Below the pieces are notes generated by a model, which worked only from the letters and a program-made list of their open reading frames with translations, did not search any database and was not told the DNA's origin. 64,000 nt of DNA, taken from NCBI RefSeq assembly GCF_024494655.1, contig NZ_JANHDL010000002.1, forward strand, positions 62,001 through 126,000, in the 5' to 3' direction. The DNA is from Halorubrum laminariae (GTDB lineage Archaea > Halobacteriota > Halobacteria > Halobacteriales > Haloferacaceae). The translations under genes and the position numbers were made by a program. This document shows, in pieces, positions 44,083 through 53,153 of the stretch. Position 1 is the stretch's first letter. Each line of letters begins with the position of its first letter.

Positions 44083-44736
44083 TCAGACCCGACACTCCGA
44101 GCGGAGCCGGCCGATGAGTACCGCGACGAATCCGCCGACGGCCGCGGCGATACCGCCAACTCCGACCGCGGTCGGAAAGAGTCCGACGCGGGCGATCGCG
44201 GCGTCGACGGCGAGGCGAACCCACCCGAGTTCCGGCAGCGCGACTATCGCCTTGGCTCGTATCCACTCCTCGCGGACGACCGGTGCGATTCCCGCGCTCT
44301 GGTCGTACTCGCCGTTGGCGTCGCCGTATGTGATGTAGCCGTCGTGCGGAGCCGGGCAGGATTCGATGTCGGCGCAGTCGCCGTCGAGGAGCGACGCGTC
44401 CGCCTCGTTCGTCCAGTCGTCGCCGGCCGCCACGGGGAACGCAATCCGGTGGAAGATCAGGCCGTGAGCGTTTTCGGGCGGATCGAAGACGACGACGTCG
44501 CCGGCGTCGCCGAGCCGAGTCGGTGCGTTCGGTTCGGTGTGACCCGTGATACCGCCCCACGGTAATCGGTCGGCCGCCGTGACAACGACGAGGTCCCCCC
44601 GCTCGACTCCCGGGGCCATGCTTCCGCTCTCAACCGCGACGAGCGGAGGCCACACGCCGACGACGGCGGCGGCGACGAGCGCGACGACGAGGACCGCGGC
44701 GGCGGGTCCGAAGGGTCCGGATCGGTCCCCCTTCAC
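44083..44736 (-). CDS. Signal peptidase I, Sec11 type
   Basis: A 217-residue S26B membrane protease removing Sec signal peptides. It has an N-terminal membrane helix (AAAVLVVALVAAAVVGVW), the nucleophile in VAVESGSMAPGVERGDLV, the His in LIFHRIAFPV and the Asp in DGYITYGDANGEYDQS, plus a C-terminal membrane helix (GGIAAAVGGFVAVLIG). Archaeal enzymes use this Ser-His-Asp arrangement. It is tail to tail with the NYN gene and divergent from gcvT. Confidence 0.9.
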   Translation of the reverse strand: MKGDRSGPFGPAAAVLVVALVAAAVVGVWPPLVAVESGSMAPGVERGDLVVVTAADRLPWGGITGHTEPNAPTRLGDAGDVVVFDPPENAHGLIFHRIAFPVAAGDDWTNEADASLLDGDCADIESCPAPHDGYITYGDANGEYDQSAGIAPVVREEWIRAKAIVALPELGWVRLAVDAAIARVGLFPTAVGVGGIAAAVGGFVAVLIGRLRSECRV

Positions 44737-44832
44737 GTCGGTATCCGAGAGACCGAACGGCTTGAGGCTGTCGCCGGCGCGTCTCGCACCGATGCCGCGG
44801 GGTTAAAGGTCGCCCCCGGCGAGCGTACCCCC

Positions 44833-46050
44833 GTGACGGACCGACATCCACCCCTCCACGAGACGCACGAGGCGCGCGGCGCGAAGTTCACCGACTTCGG
44901 CGGGTGGCAGATGCCCGTCGAGTTCGATTCGATCCGGGAAGAACACACCGCAGTGCGAGAGACGATCGGCGTCTTCGACGTGTCGCACATGGGCGAGATC
45001 GAGGTTTCGGGTCCGGACGCGACCGCTCTGATAAATCGTCTGACGACCAACGACGTGACCGCCCTCGCCCCCGGCGACTCCCAGTACGCCGCGATCACGG
45101 ACGAGGACGGGATAATGCTCGACGACACGGTCGTCTACCGGCTTCCGGACGGTGTCGAGGCGGGAGTCGCCGCGTCGGCGATCAACGATTTCGGCGCGGA
45201 CGCCGAGGCCGATCTCGACGCGGACACCGGTGCCGACCTCGACGCCGGATCCGGCGATCCCGCCTACCTCTTCGTGCCGAACGCGGGCCACGACGCCCAG
45301 ATGTACGGCCGGTGGGTCGATCACCGCGACGAGTGGGGGTTCGACGCGACGGTCGCAAACGCGACGGACGACTGGGCGATGCTCGCGGTGCAGGGACCGG
45401 ACGCGGCGGCCGCGCTCGCCGACGCTACCGGCGGCGACGCGGTCACGAGCCTCACGAAGTTCGAGGCAACGGCGGTGACGGTCGCCGGCGCGCCGAGTTG
45501 GGTCGCCCGAACCGGCTACACCGGCGAGGACGGCTTCGAGATCATGTGTCCGGCCGCCGACGCCGGAGCGGTCTGGGAGGCGTTCGTCGCGGAGGAGACG
45601 GTCGACGGCTCCGCACAGCCGTGCGGGCTCGGCGCTCGCGACACACTTCGCATGGAGATGGGATACCTCCTCTCCGGACAGGACTTCGATCCGGAAAACG
45701 AGCCGCGAACGCCCTACGAGGCCGACATCGGGTTCGTCGTCGACCTCGACACCGAGTTCGTCGGACGCGACGCGCTCGCCGCACAGCGGGAATCGGGCGT
45801 CGACGAGCGGTTCGTCGGTGTTCGCCTCCTCGAACGCGGCGTTCCGCGCGGCGGCTACGCGGTCACCGACGGTGACCTCACGCGAATCGGTCAGCTGACC
45901 TCCGGGACGATGAGCCCGACGCTCGACGAGCCGATCGGGCTGGGGTACCTCCACGAGACGTTTATCGACGCGGGGGCCGAGGTGAGCGTCGTCGTCCGCG
46001 GCGACGAGAAACGTGCCGAGATCGTCGTCCCGCCCTTCCTCGATCGCTAG
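44833..46050 (+). CDS. gcvT: GcvT, aminomethyltransferase of the glycine cleavage system
   Basis: A 405-residue T-protein transferring the aminomethyl carbon to THF. It starts at a GTG (VTDRHPPLHETHEARGAKFT); family motifs are FGGWQMPVEFDSIREEHTAV, FDVSHMGEIEVSG, LTTNDV, ARTGYTGEDGFEIM and RDTLRMEMGYLLSG. A 25-residue Asp/Ala insert (about 120-145) is an odd, low-complexity addition. The other glycine-cleavage genes (gcvH, gcvP) do not follow; a CheF gene does. Confidence 0.94.
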   Translation: MTDRHPPLHETHEARGAKFTDFGGWQMPVEFDSIREEHTAVRETIGVFDVSHMGEIEVSGPDATALINRLTTNDVTALAPGDSQYAAITDEDGIMLDDTVVYRLPDGVEAGVAASAINDFGADAEADLDADTGADLDAGSGDPAYLFVPNAGHDAQMYGRWVDHRDEWGFDATVANATDDWAMLAVQGPDAAAALADATGGDAVTSLTKFEATAVTVAGAPSWVARTGYTGEDGFEIMCPAADAGAVWEAFVAEETVDGSAQPCGLGARDTLRMEMGYLLSGQDFDPENEPRTPYEADIGFVVDLDTEFVGRDALAAQRESGVDERFVGVRLLERGVPRGGYAVTDGDLTRIGQLTSGTMSPTLDEPIGLGYLHETFIDAGAEVSVVVRGDEKRAEIVVPPFLDR

Positions 46051-46132
46051 CCGGATCCGCATCTCCGAATAACGTTCGCGCCCCGCCTGCCGAGAGTAAC
46101 AGTAAATAGCGAACGGCTGATATAGACACTCG

Positions 46133-47002
46133 ATGGAGGAGTCCGTCGTCGCCGACTTCGTCGGCCGCGTGCACGCCACCGACTTCGGGAGTGGCGATCC
46201 GGTGTCGGGTCGCGTCCTGTTGAGCCAGCGGCGACTCGTGCTCGCGACGGATGACGGGAAGGCAACAGTCCCGCTGTCGTCGGTGTTCGATATCGTGGTC
46301 GGTACGGTTCCGGGCGACCTACAGTCATTCTTCCAAGACAGCGTCACCGTCGCCTATGAGCGGAACGGCGCTCGAAAGAGCGCTCTCGTCGAGGGAGAGC
46401 CCGATGACATGGAGCGGTTCACGCGGTTGCTTTTCACCGCCCTGCTCCGGGGCGTGACGGTCACCGTTCGGCACCCGGCACAGGTCGGAGGCCGCGTCAC
46501 CGACGCCGAAGATCACACGGCGTCCGTGTCGCTGTCTCCCGGCGCGATCGGGTTCACGAACTGTCCGGAGCCGTTCCAAGTCGACCTCTCGACGGTCATC
46601 GACTACGAACGCACGGATCGAACGCTCGGTGGGACGCGGCGGCCGGCGCTCGTATTCCGGCACGTTCCGGACACGCAGACGGTCACGTCGATCGCGACGG
46701 TACCAGACGGGCGGACGCTGAACATCCTCGGCCGGTACATCAAGTTGGAGTACGACGAGGTGAAAGAAGACGTCGAGTCATTCGATCCGACTGAAGAGCA
46801 GTTGGAGATCCTCGTGTCGATCTACTCGGCCGGCGGAGAAGCGAACATCGCGGACGTGGTCACCGGCGACGTAGCACAGACGTCGATGATCCTCGAAACG
46901 CTCCGCGAGGAGTCCCTCGTCGTCGACGGGCAGTCGGGGGCCGCGCTCACCCGAAAGGGGAAGATGATCGTCACCTCGTATCTCGAGTCCGTCAACTCCT
47001 GA
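46133..47002 (+). CDS. cheF: CheF-like taxis adaptor protein
   Basis: A 289-residue protein resembling archaeal CheF, which links CheY to the archaellum motor switch. Features are VVADFVGRVHATDFGSGDPV, RVLLSQRRLVLATDDGKATV, VTVRHPAQVGGRV and a C-terminal winged-helix-like region (TEEQLEILVSIYSAGGEANI, LETLREESLVVDGQSG). No arl or other che genes are in the window, so this is either a stand-alone paralogue or a dispersed member of the system. Confidence 0.8.
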   Translation: MEESVVADFVGRVHATDFGSGDPVSGRVLLSQRRLVLATDDGKATVPLSSVFDIVVGTVPGDLQSFFQDSVTVAYERNGARKSALVEGEPDDMERFTRLLFTALLRGVTVTVRHPAQVGGRVTDAEDHTASVSLSPGAIGFTNCPEPFQVDLSTVIDYERTDRTLGGTRRPALVFRHVPDTQTVTSIATVPDGRTLNILGRYIKLEYDEVKEDVESFDPTEEQLEILVSIYSAGGEANIADVVTGDVAQTSMILETLREESLVVDGQSGAALTRKGKMIVTSYLESVNS

Positions 47003-47060
47003 GCGAGAGACGGCGAATCGCGGGGCAAAGTTCAAGCAAGTAGGGATGTAGGGTGTTCAC

Positions 47061-47948
47061 ATGCCAGCCGACCGCCGCAGGCATCGAACAGACCTCGACG
47101 CCGCGGCCCGCGACCGAGGGATTGATCCCTCGGTGGGTCACCGTCCCGTCGACGCGTCCGGACCCGAACCGGGACCGCGGGTCGCACGGGTGCCGGAACC
47201 GCACGTCCACGACACGTTCTCCGTTGACGGAATCGACACAGACCGCCGAGAGCGACTCCTCGAAGCCGTCCTCGCGGACCGGGAGTCTGTCAGCGCCGTC
47301 TCGGCCACGGCCCGAAACGGAACCGTCGGGATCCACCACGCTTCGTCGCTCTCGCGGAGCGACCTCAGGGGGACGCTCGAATCGCTCGGGCTCGTCGTCG
47401 ACGCCGGCGACGCGGCGTTCGAAACCCGCCGAGCCTCGCAGTTCGCGTCCGCCAGAGTCGCGGTCGCGGTGCTGTTCGGACTGATGGTCGCGACGCCGTA
47501 CATTGCGGTGCTGTACCCGACTCGCGTCGAGTGGCTGTTCTACGATCCGGTGACCGTCCAGTACCTCCAGTCGATCCTCGACTCGCAGATGGCGACGCAC
47601 TTCTTCGTCAACCTCGGCGCGCTCTCCGGCATCGCGTTCCTCGTCGCCTGCGGCCCTCGCATCCGCCGGGCGCTTGCAGCGCTCGCCGCCGGACGCGTCA
47701 CGCCCGACGCCGCGTTCGTCGGCGGCGTGACCGCGCTCTTCGGCTACAGTACCCTCGCCGCGTTCACCGGGTTCGAGGGGACCGTCCACTACGATCTGGT
47801 CGCCTACGCCGTCGTCGCCGTCACCCTCTGGACTCACTTCGGCGTCGTCGACCCCGCGGTCGATCCGACGGAGAACAGGGAGGCGACCGTCGAGGCCGCG
47901 AGCGACGCTGACGAAGATCCGATCGCGCTGACCGACGGCGGTCGGTGA
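47061..47948 (+). CDS. Membrane protein with N-terminal HMA-like domain
   Basis: A 295-residue protein. The N-terminal half (about 40-115: DTFSVDGIDTDRRERLLEAV, VSAVSATARNGTVGIHHASS) resembles a heavy-metal-associated fold without its CxxC. The C-terminal half has four hydrophobic segments (VAVAVLFGLMVATPYIAVLY, FFVNLGALSGIAFLVACG, AAFVGGVTALFGYSTLAAF, DLVAYAVVAVTLWTHFGVV). It may be a relic or relative of the front end of a metal-transport ATPase. No catalytic P-type motif is present. Confidence 0.7.
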   Translation: MPADRRRHRTDLDAAARDRGIDPSVGHRPVDASGPEPGPRVARVPEPHVHDTFSVDGIDTDRRERLLEAVLADRESVSAVSATARNGTVGIHHASSLSRSDLRGTLESLGLVVDAGDAAFETRRASQFASARVAVAVLFGLMVATPYIAVLYPTRVEWLFYDPVTVQYLQSILDSQMATHFFVNLGALSGIAFLVACGPRIRRALAALAAGRVTPDAAFVGGVTALFGYSTLAAFTGFEGTVHYDLVAYAVVAVTLWTHFGVVDPAVDPTENREATVEAASDADEDPIALTDGGR

Positions 47949-47967
47949 GCGGCCGAGTCCGTCTTCT

Positions 47968-48849
47968 TCAGTCTCCGACGTTCGGTTCCGGCACGACGCC
48001 CTCGATAGCGACTGGGTCATCGACCGCGACCACGGCACCCCACGAATCCTCAGGGACGACAGTGTTGACCATCAGCCGGAAGTCGTGGTCGAACCGCTCG
48101 CTGTCGAGCCACGCTGGACGCGTCTCGCGGCGCTTTCTGACGAACCGCTCGCGGAAGCCGTCGATTTCGTCACCGGTGTCCGGGTCCCGTGAGGGAACGA
48201 CGCACCGCTGACAGGGGTTGAAACCGACGATTTCGGCGTCGCCAGCGGTGAACCGGATCCCCTCGCCGTGATCCGCGAAGAGCCGGTCCTCGAAGAACGG
48301 CGGGCAGTCCGTGAGCACGACGTTCGGTCGGAGTCGGCGACGCATCTCGGTCGCGTCGGCGATTTCGTCGAACCACCCCGCGACCGTCGCCAGCGTCGCC
48401 CGCGAGACGACCGTCGGCCCGGGCGCGGCGCGGTCGTCGGGGAGGCCGCCGTCCGGGTCGCGAACGAGGTCGACGGAGTATCCAAGGTACTCGCCGACCC
48501 ACGCCTCCAGTGCCTCGCGGTCGTCGGGGAGGGCGAACCGCCGCACGTCGGCCTCGACGCCCGTTTCCGGGCGGTCGGGTCGTTCGATCGTGATCGCCGT
48601 CGGCGTCGCGTCGGGACCGTCGACCAGCTCGTAGCTCGCGCGAAGCGCGTGGACGGCAGGTTCACGCTTTCCGTTGACGAAGCCGCCGCTGCCACCGACC
48701 GAGGTCGCGTGCGGGTCGACGCCGGCCTCGACGAGCGCGTACGAGCGGTCGCCGCGCAAGGCTCCCTGAGGACCAAGTTCGGCACGGTCGACTGTGACGC
48801 AGTCTGCGGATTTTAGCGGATACGCGACGAGTTCACCGATGCGCGCCAT
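47968..48849 (-). CDS. MOSC-domain protein
   Basis: A 293-residue protein with an N-terminal beta-barrel (MARIGELVAYPLKSADCVTV, GALRGDRSYALVEAG) and a C-terminal MOSC domain that includes the conserved Cys in VGFNPCQRCVVPSRDPDTGD. MOSC proteins of this kind (mARC-like) bind sulfurated molybdenum cofactor and reduce N-hydroxylated compounds. It is convergent with the membrane protein gene. Confidence 0.88.
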   Translation of the reverse strand: MARIGELVAYPLKSADCVTVDRAELGPQGALRGDRSYALVEAGVDPHATSVGGSGGFVNGKREPAVHALRASYELVDGPDATPTAITIERPDRPETGVEADVRRFALPDDREALEAWVGEYLGYSVDLVRDPDGGLPDDRAAPGPTVVSRATLATVAGWFDEIADATEMRRRLRPNVVLTDCPPFFEDRLFADHGEGIRFTAGDAEIVGFNPCQRCVVPSRDPDTGDEIDGFRERFVRKRRETRPAWLDSERFDHDFRLMVNTVVPEDSWGAVVAVDDPVAIEGVVPEPNVGD

Positions 48850-48924
48850 GGACGGGGTTCTCGCTAGCGGCTCAAAAAGGTCGCCGAACAGAGCGTCGCC
48901 GTCGGTTCGGAGAGTCTCGGTCGG

Positions 48925-49755
48925 CTACTCGTCGGTGTCGCCGTCCGCAGCGTCGTCTTCGTCCGCAGCGTCGTCGCCGTCCACATCGGAGTCGGTGGTG
49001 TCGTCTTCGTCTGCGTCGTCCGTATCACTGTCCTCCGACAGTCCGGCGGCCGCGAACGCGTCGCCGACTTCGTCGCCGGGGACGGTCCGATAGCCGTCAG
49101 CCGCAGTGATCGTGGCGACCGCGAGGTCGTCGGGCGAGAGTTCGTCTTCGTGGGCCGCGAGCGCGGCGATCGCGAGTTCGATGCCCTCTCGAAGCGGGAG
49201 ATCCTCGGTCCACTCGTCTTCGAGGTGACCCTGAATCGTCTGGCGGCCGCCGCCGATGACGGTCGCCTTCCACTCGTTAGGGGTGCCCGAGGGGTCGGCC
49301 GCGAACAGACGCGGCTCGCCGTCGTCGATTCCGCCGATGAGCAGGGCTGCGCCGTACGGGCGCGTGCCGCCACGCTGCGTGTTCTCCTGAATGTGGTCGG
49401 TGACGAACTTTGTCAGCGTCTCGACGCCGACCGGCTCGCCGTAGCGGAGGCGGTTCCCCTGCGACTGGCGGCGCGCGAGGTCGATCAGCTGACGTGCGTC
49501 GGCGACGTGGCCCGCGCTTGCGGTGCCGAGGTGGTCGTCGAGCTTGTGGAGCTTCTCGATGCTTTCCGCTTCCATCAGCGTCGACGAGGCCCGCGACATC
49601 GCGACGAAGACCACGCCCTCGGTCGTTCGAACGCCGACGCTCGGCGCGCCGCGAGAGACGGCCTCGCGGGCGTACTCGACCTGATAGATACGGCCGTCGG
49701 GCGAGAACAGCGACGTGCCGCGATCGTACGCTTGCTGGTCGTTGCCACCCATCAT
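48925..49755 (-). CDS. psmA: Proteasome alpha subunit (PsmA2-like paralogue)
   Basis: A 276-residue 20S core-particle subunit. The alpha N-terminus YDRGTSLFSPDGRIYQVEYA that gates the pore is present, as are the Lys in SIEKLHK used to dock HbYX ATPase tails, SAGHVADARQLIDLARRQSQ and TRPYGAALLIGGI. The stretch after VGVRTTEGVVFVAMSRASST differs from most archaeal alphas. The last 40 residues are an almost pure Asp/Glu/Ala tail. Sequence favours the second haloarchaeal alpha type. The start may also be three bases downstream (49752). Confidence 0.92.
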   Translation of the reverse strand: MMGGNDQQAYDRGTSLFSPDGRIYQVEYAREAVSRGAPSVGVRTTEGVVFVAMSRASSTLMEAESIEKLHKLDDHLGTASAGHVADARQLIDLARRQSQGNRLRYGEPVGVETLTKFVTDHIQENTQRGGTRPYGAALLIGGIDDGEPRLFAADPSGTPNEWKATVIGGGRQTIQGHLEDEWTEDLPLREGIELAIAALAAHEDELSPDDLAVATITAADGYRTVPGDEVGDAFAAAGLSEDSDTDDADEDDTTDSDVDGDDAADEDDAADGDTDE

Positions 49756-49792
49756 TGTCGGTCACCCGCTCTCGCGGTGTCACGCTGGCTCA

Positions 49793-50131
49793 TTACCTCC
49801 CATTACGTCGGACGACTGAAAAACCCTCCTTAACCGGTACATGCGACCCGGCTTCGAAAGCCGACGACGACGCGAGGTGGACTCGCCGCAGTTGTCGGCG
49901 ATTGCGACGATCCCGTCGATCCCTTGAGTCCGTTTCCATCCAGCGTCTGGGTCGCCACCCCGCCCAGCCGGCTCGCATATCGTCCGTCACGCGGTCGCGC
50001 CACGTCTCGAACGCGTCGCGACAGTCGGGCGAGCGCTCGACATGACGGATGAACCCCGCGCCGGGAGACGCGAGTTCCGCGCCGCAGAACGGACACCGTC
50101 TGGGCTCGATCGCGGTCTCTGCTGAAGCCAT
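49793..50131 (-). CDS. Small zinc-finger protein, haloarchaeal
   Basis: A 112-residue protein. The first 55 residues (MASAETAIEPRRCPFCGAEL, GFIRHVERSPDCRDAFETWR) carry a Cys2-His-Cys zinc site and match a conserved short haloarchaeal family of unknown function. The C-terminal 45 residues are Arg-rich and irregular. The ATG at 50131 is preferred over upstream starts, which add a hydrophobic run encoded by AT-rich promoter sequence. Confidence 0.7.
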   Translation of the reverse strand: MASAETAIEPRRCPFCGAELASPGAGFIRHVERSPDCRDAFETWRDRVTDDMRAGWAGWRPRRWMETDSRDRRDRRNRRQLRRVHLASSSAFEAGSHVPVKEGFSVVRRNGR

Positions 50132-50249
50132 GACTTGATAACACATACCAAGAAGCAAAAGCGTTGTGACGATCAGTATATCGTGGTAACAGAACATATA
50201 CGTCTCGTATTATCAAAAATTACTATATAAACGAACAAAAGTGTCGTTC

Positions 50250-50843
50250 TCAATCGGCGATCCGCTCGTAGGTGACGAACATGAGATCTCCGGAATCGGC
50301 GTCGTCAGACGAGGCGATTTCGCGGTTGACCGCCGTCCACTCGTCCGGATTCCAGTCCGGAAAGCGCGTGTCGCCGTCGGGGCACTCGGGAACCTCCGTC
50401 AGCACCATCCGATCGGCGCGGTCGAGGAACTGGTCGTAGACGGTCGCGCCACCGATCACGTAGACCGTGTCGACGCCGCGGTCGTCGGCGTCGACTGCCG
50501 CGCGGGCGACCGCCTCGTCGATATCGGACGCGACGACGGCCCCCACAGGGAGGTCGCCGTCGCCGAGATCGCGCGTCGTCAATACGACGCTCGTGCGGTC
50601 AGGGAGCGGACCACCGATCCGGGCGACGATGCTCTCGTAGGTCGCCCGGCCGACGACCACGGGATGGCCAGTCGTCAGTCGCTTGAAGTGCGCGAGGTCT
50701 GCCGGGTAGTGCCAAGGCATCGCGTCGTCGTCACCGATGACACCGTTTTCGGCGACGGCGGCGACGAGGACGATGGCGGGAGCGGCGTCGGTCACGTCTT
50801 CGGTATCGGCGGTGCTGCCAGTGTCGACGGCGTCGCCCGTCAT
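50250..50843 (-). CDS. folA: FolA, dihydrofolate reductase
   Basis: A 197-residue NADPH-dependent reductase regenerating THF. It shows LVAAVAENGVIGDDDAMPWH, the Asp/Glu-equivalent in PADLAHFKRLTTGHPVVVGR, VYVIGGATVYDQFLDRADRM and GDTRFPDWNPDEW. A 25-residue acidic N-terminal extension is haloarchaeal. The ATG overlaps the thyA stop by one base (TGATG), so the pair is one operon with thyA first. Confidence 0.94.
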   Translation of the reverse strand: MTGDAVDTGSTADTEDVTDAAPAIVLVAAVAENGVIGDDDAMPWHYPADLAHFKRLTTGHPVVVGRATYESIVARIGGPLPDRTSVVLTTRDLGDGDLPVGAVVASDIDEAVARAAVDADDRGVDTVYVIGGATVYDQFLDRADRMVLTEVPECPDGDTRFPDWNPDEWTAVNREIASSDDADSGDLMFVTYERIAD

Positions 50844-51871
50844 CACTCTGCAACCGCGAACGAGATTCCGTCCGCGCTCTCGTAATCGACGACTCGTACG
50901 TCGTCATACGTCAGTTCGTCGAGGGGCTTGTCGGCGATCTCGATCCGCGGTCGCTCACGCGGTTCTCGCGAGAGTTGTTCAAGCAGGCCGGGGACATGGT
51001 CGTATCCTTCCTCGCCGGCGGCCTCGTCGGGAGCGGTCCGCTCGACCCAGCTTTTCACGTCCAAGTAGTCGGCCGTGTTCTCGACGGCCGCGAGCCGGTC
51101 TTGGACGTACTTCAGGTTGTTCGCGTACCACGTCCCGCGCTCGCCGCGGCCGCAGTAGACGTGCGCGTCGACGACGGTGTGGCCGAACTCGCCGACCTCG
51201 AAGCCGGTGCGCTGGGCGAGTGCGTTCGCGAGCAGCGCGTACGCCGCGATGTTGAACGGGACGCCGAGCGCGATGTCGCCCGAGCGCTGGGTGAGGTGAA
51301 GGTTGAGCCGATCGCCTTGAACGTTCACGACGAAGGTATAGTGACACGGCGGCAGCGTCGAGGTCGCGGCGTTGGCCGGATGCCACGCGTTCACGACCAT
51401 CCGCCGGGACCGGGGGTTCTCTTCGAGCGTGTCGAGGACGTACTGGATCTGGTCGAACGTGCGGCGCTCGCCCCCCTCGGGGTCCTCCTCGACGGTCACC
51501 CAGCGGTGCGCGTCGTCCGGCCACGTCTCACCGGGCAGCGCCGCGTCGTCGTCCGGAACCGGATATCGACGCCAAAAGCGGCCGTAGGCGGTGTCGAGCA
51601 GTCCCTCATCGTCCGCCCACGCGTCCCAGATCTTCGTCTCCTCGCGGAGGTTCCGGACGTGTTCTTCGCCCGAGAGATACCAGAGAACCTCGTGGATGAG
51701 CGAGTTCCAGCGGTAGCCGTCCATCTTCTTCGTCGTCAACAGCGGGAACCCCTCCGCGAGGTCGACGGTATACTGCCCGCTGAACGAGGCGATGGTGTCG
51801 ACACCGGTCCGGTTCGGCTTGTACGTGCCCGTCGACAGCGTGTCGTCGACGAGATCGAGGTACTGTTTCAT
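50843..51871 (-). CDS. thyA: ThyA, thymidylate synthase
   Basis: A 342-residue enzyme methylating dUMP with methylene-THF, producing the DHF that FolA recycles. Motifs: DRTGVGT-equivalent NRTGVDTIASFSGQYTVDL, FPLLTTKKM, the catalytic Cys in TLPPCHYTFVVNV, QRSGDIALGVPFNIAAYALL and HTVVDAHVY. Family inserts at residues 85-140 are present. The ATG at 51871 gives MKQYLDLVDDTL. Confidence 0.95.
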   Translation of the reverse strand: MKQYLDLVDDTLSTGTYKPNRTGVDTIASFSGQYTVDLAEGFPLLTTKKMDGYRWNSLIHEVLWYLSGEEHVRNLREETKIWDAWADDEGLLDTAYGRFWRRYPVPDDDAALPGETWPDDAHRWVTVEEDPEGGERRTFDQIQYVLDTLEENPRSRRMVVNAWHPANAATSTLPPCHYTFVVNVQGDRLNLHLTQRSGDIALGVPFNIAAYALLANALAQRTGFEVGEFGHTVVDAHVYCGRGERGTWYANNLKYVQDRLAAVENTADYLDVKSWVERTAPDEAAGEEGYDHVPGLLEQLSREPRERPRIEIADKPLDELTYDDVRVVDYESADGISFAVAE

Positions 51872-52076
51872 GATGGGTGGTGCCGTCTCGGGGCGCAAGG
51901 GTACGCTCCGAAACGTCGGGTCTACTGATCGCACGTCAGGAGCAAACCTAATTCCTTCCGATCGGATTCGAAGTCTCAAGACAGTTGATGGTCACCGCTG
52001 TGTTCACTGACTATCGGTGATCTCATCTCGAAGCCTGTGAACACCACCTCCATGCGGTGGCATTTCGACTCCGTCT

Positions 52077-52098
52077 ACAACCGGATTCGACTAGAGAT
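52077..52098 (+). repeat. Direct repeat, left copy, flanking a toxin-antitoxin islet
   Basis: ACAACCGGATTCGACTAGAG at 52077 recurs with one mismatch (ATC for ATT) at 53154-53174. The two copies are 1,077 bp apart and enclose the microprotein and the VapBC-like pair. The sequence to the left, CCACC tccatgc GGTGG near 52043, is a hairpin. Confidence 0.55.
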
Positions 52099-52137
52099 GC
52101 TGCTCTTCCGCTATTTGACAAACTTGAACACCATCAG

Positions 52138-52251
52138 TCAGGCATGAAAGCTCTCACCGCAGCTTCGACACGTCACCCATCCACTCGAAGCCTTCTGCTT
52201 TTTATCACAGTGTGGACAGGTCGTCCAAGACGTATCACGATGATAGGACAT
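52138..52251 (-). CDS. 37-residue two-CxxC zinc-finger microprotein
   Basis: The frame reads MSYHRDTSWTTCPHCDKK, then VTCRSCGESFHA and a stop. Two CxxC knuckles (CPHC, CRSC) spaced 17 residues fit the small haloarchaeal zinc-finger proteins. The start at 52251 has no strong promoter visible. It could instead be the zinc-ribbon end of a lost larger protein, because the neighbouring sequence is non-coding and repeat-like. Confidence 0.45.
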   Translation of the reverse strand: MSYHRDTSWTTCPHCDKKQKASSGWVTCRSCGESFHA

Positions 52252-52350
52252 GAGCGAACGAATGGTCTAGTAGATAATAACTGACAGCCAACCGGAGTGA
52301 AAGTGAAGCGTAGCGCCCGCGAAGTTTCGTATCCGCTGACCGGCGCGCAA

Positions 52351-52821
52351 TCAAGTTTCGTCCAAGAGTTCGATACCACGTTCGACGACAGCGTCGGTCA
52401 CAAAGAGACTCGTCTTCCGCTGGAGCGCCCGCATTCGCGACACGGCCTCATCTCTATCGAGCAATCCGCGACCGTAACCAAGCGCGATGACGCCGACAGA
52501 ACCTCGCACTTCGACGCCTGCGTCAGTTGCCGCCTCGCGGGCAGCGAGGTCGTCGGTTAGGAGAACGACGTTCCGCTCTTCAGCGACCGTGATCGCGGCG
52601 CGTTCCCCGGCATCTAGCTCTTCACCTTCGATTCGATTTTTATCGGTTTCGAGGAGTTCGTACGAGCGGTCGGCCAATCCGTCCGGAACACCACCGGCGG
52701 CGACTTCCTCGTAAACTATCACGGGAACGAGGAGCGTGTCAAACGTCGAGAGCAGTTCGAGCGAATCGATTTCGCCGAGGTGAATAAGCGGTCCCGAATC
52801 AGAAACAGCCGCAAGCGTCAC
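52351..52821 (-). CDS. VapC-like PIN-domain toxin
   Basis: A 156-residue PIN-fold protein starting at a GTG (VTLAAVSDSGPLIHLGEI). Conserved acidic residues: Asp in VSDSGPLIHL, Glu in VIVYEEVAAG, the ELDAGERAAITVAEE patch and Asp-Asp in VVLLTDDLAAREAA. PIN toxins are RNases. The start overlaps the antitoxin stop by four bases (GTGA), the normal antitoxin-first arrangement. Confidence 0.8.
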   Translation of the reverse strand: MTLAAVSDSGPLIHLGEIDSLELLSTFDTLLVPVIVYEEVAAGGVPDGLADRSYELLETDKNRIEGEELDAGERAAITVAEERNVVLLTDDLAAREAATDAGVEVRGSVGVIALGYGRGLLDRDEAVSRMRALQRKTSLFVTDAVVERGIELLDET

Positions 52822-53069
52822 GCGTTCAAGCCCCAGTCGACATCTTTCTCGACGACCCCGCGTTCTCGCTCTGCCCGCTCGACTTTCGTCCGACCGACAC
52901 GGTCGATCGCTTCTTCGCGGTCGAGTTCGCCGTCGAGGTACCGCGCGAGAACAAGATCCTCCCACAGGCCTTCGAGGCCTCGTTCGAGTGCCCGCTCGAA
53001 CACCTCGGACTCCGGAAGGCCGCGAGCCTCCGCAATCTCTCGAACCCGATCCGAAATTTCAGCGGCCAT
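52818..53069 (-). CDS. VapB-like antitoxin (UPF0175-like)
   Basis: An 83-residue acidic helical protein (MAAEISDRVREIAEARGLPE, SEVFERALERGLEGLWEDLV, YLDGELDREEAIDRVGRT). The pattern resembles small antitoxins that pair with PIN toxins. It overlaps the toxin gene, which follows it in the operon. Confidence 0.75.
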   Translation of the reverse strand: MAAEISDRVREIAEARGLPESEVFERALERGLEGLWEDLVLARYLDGELDREEAIDRVGRTKVERAERERGVVEKDVDWGLNA

Positions 53070-53153
53070 ATCGTGTGATTGCTCGGCAACGTTCTTAAAT
53101 CCGTGTCCGCCCGTCCGCTAACAATCTGACCGGAGCCTATGTCCACTGTGATC

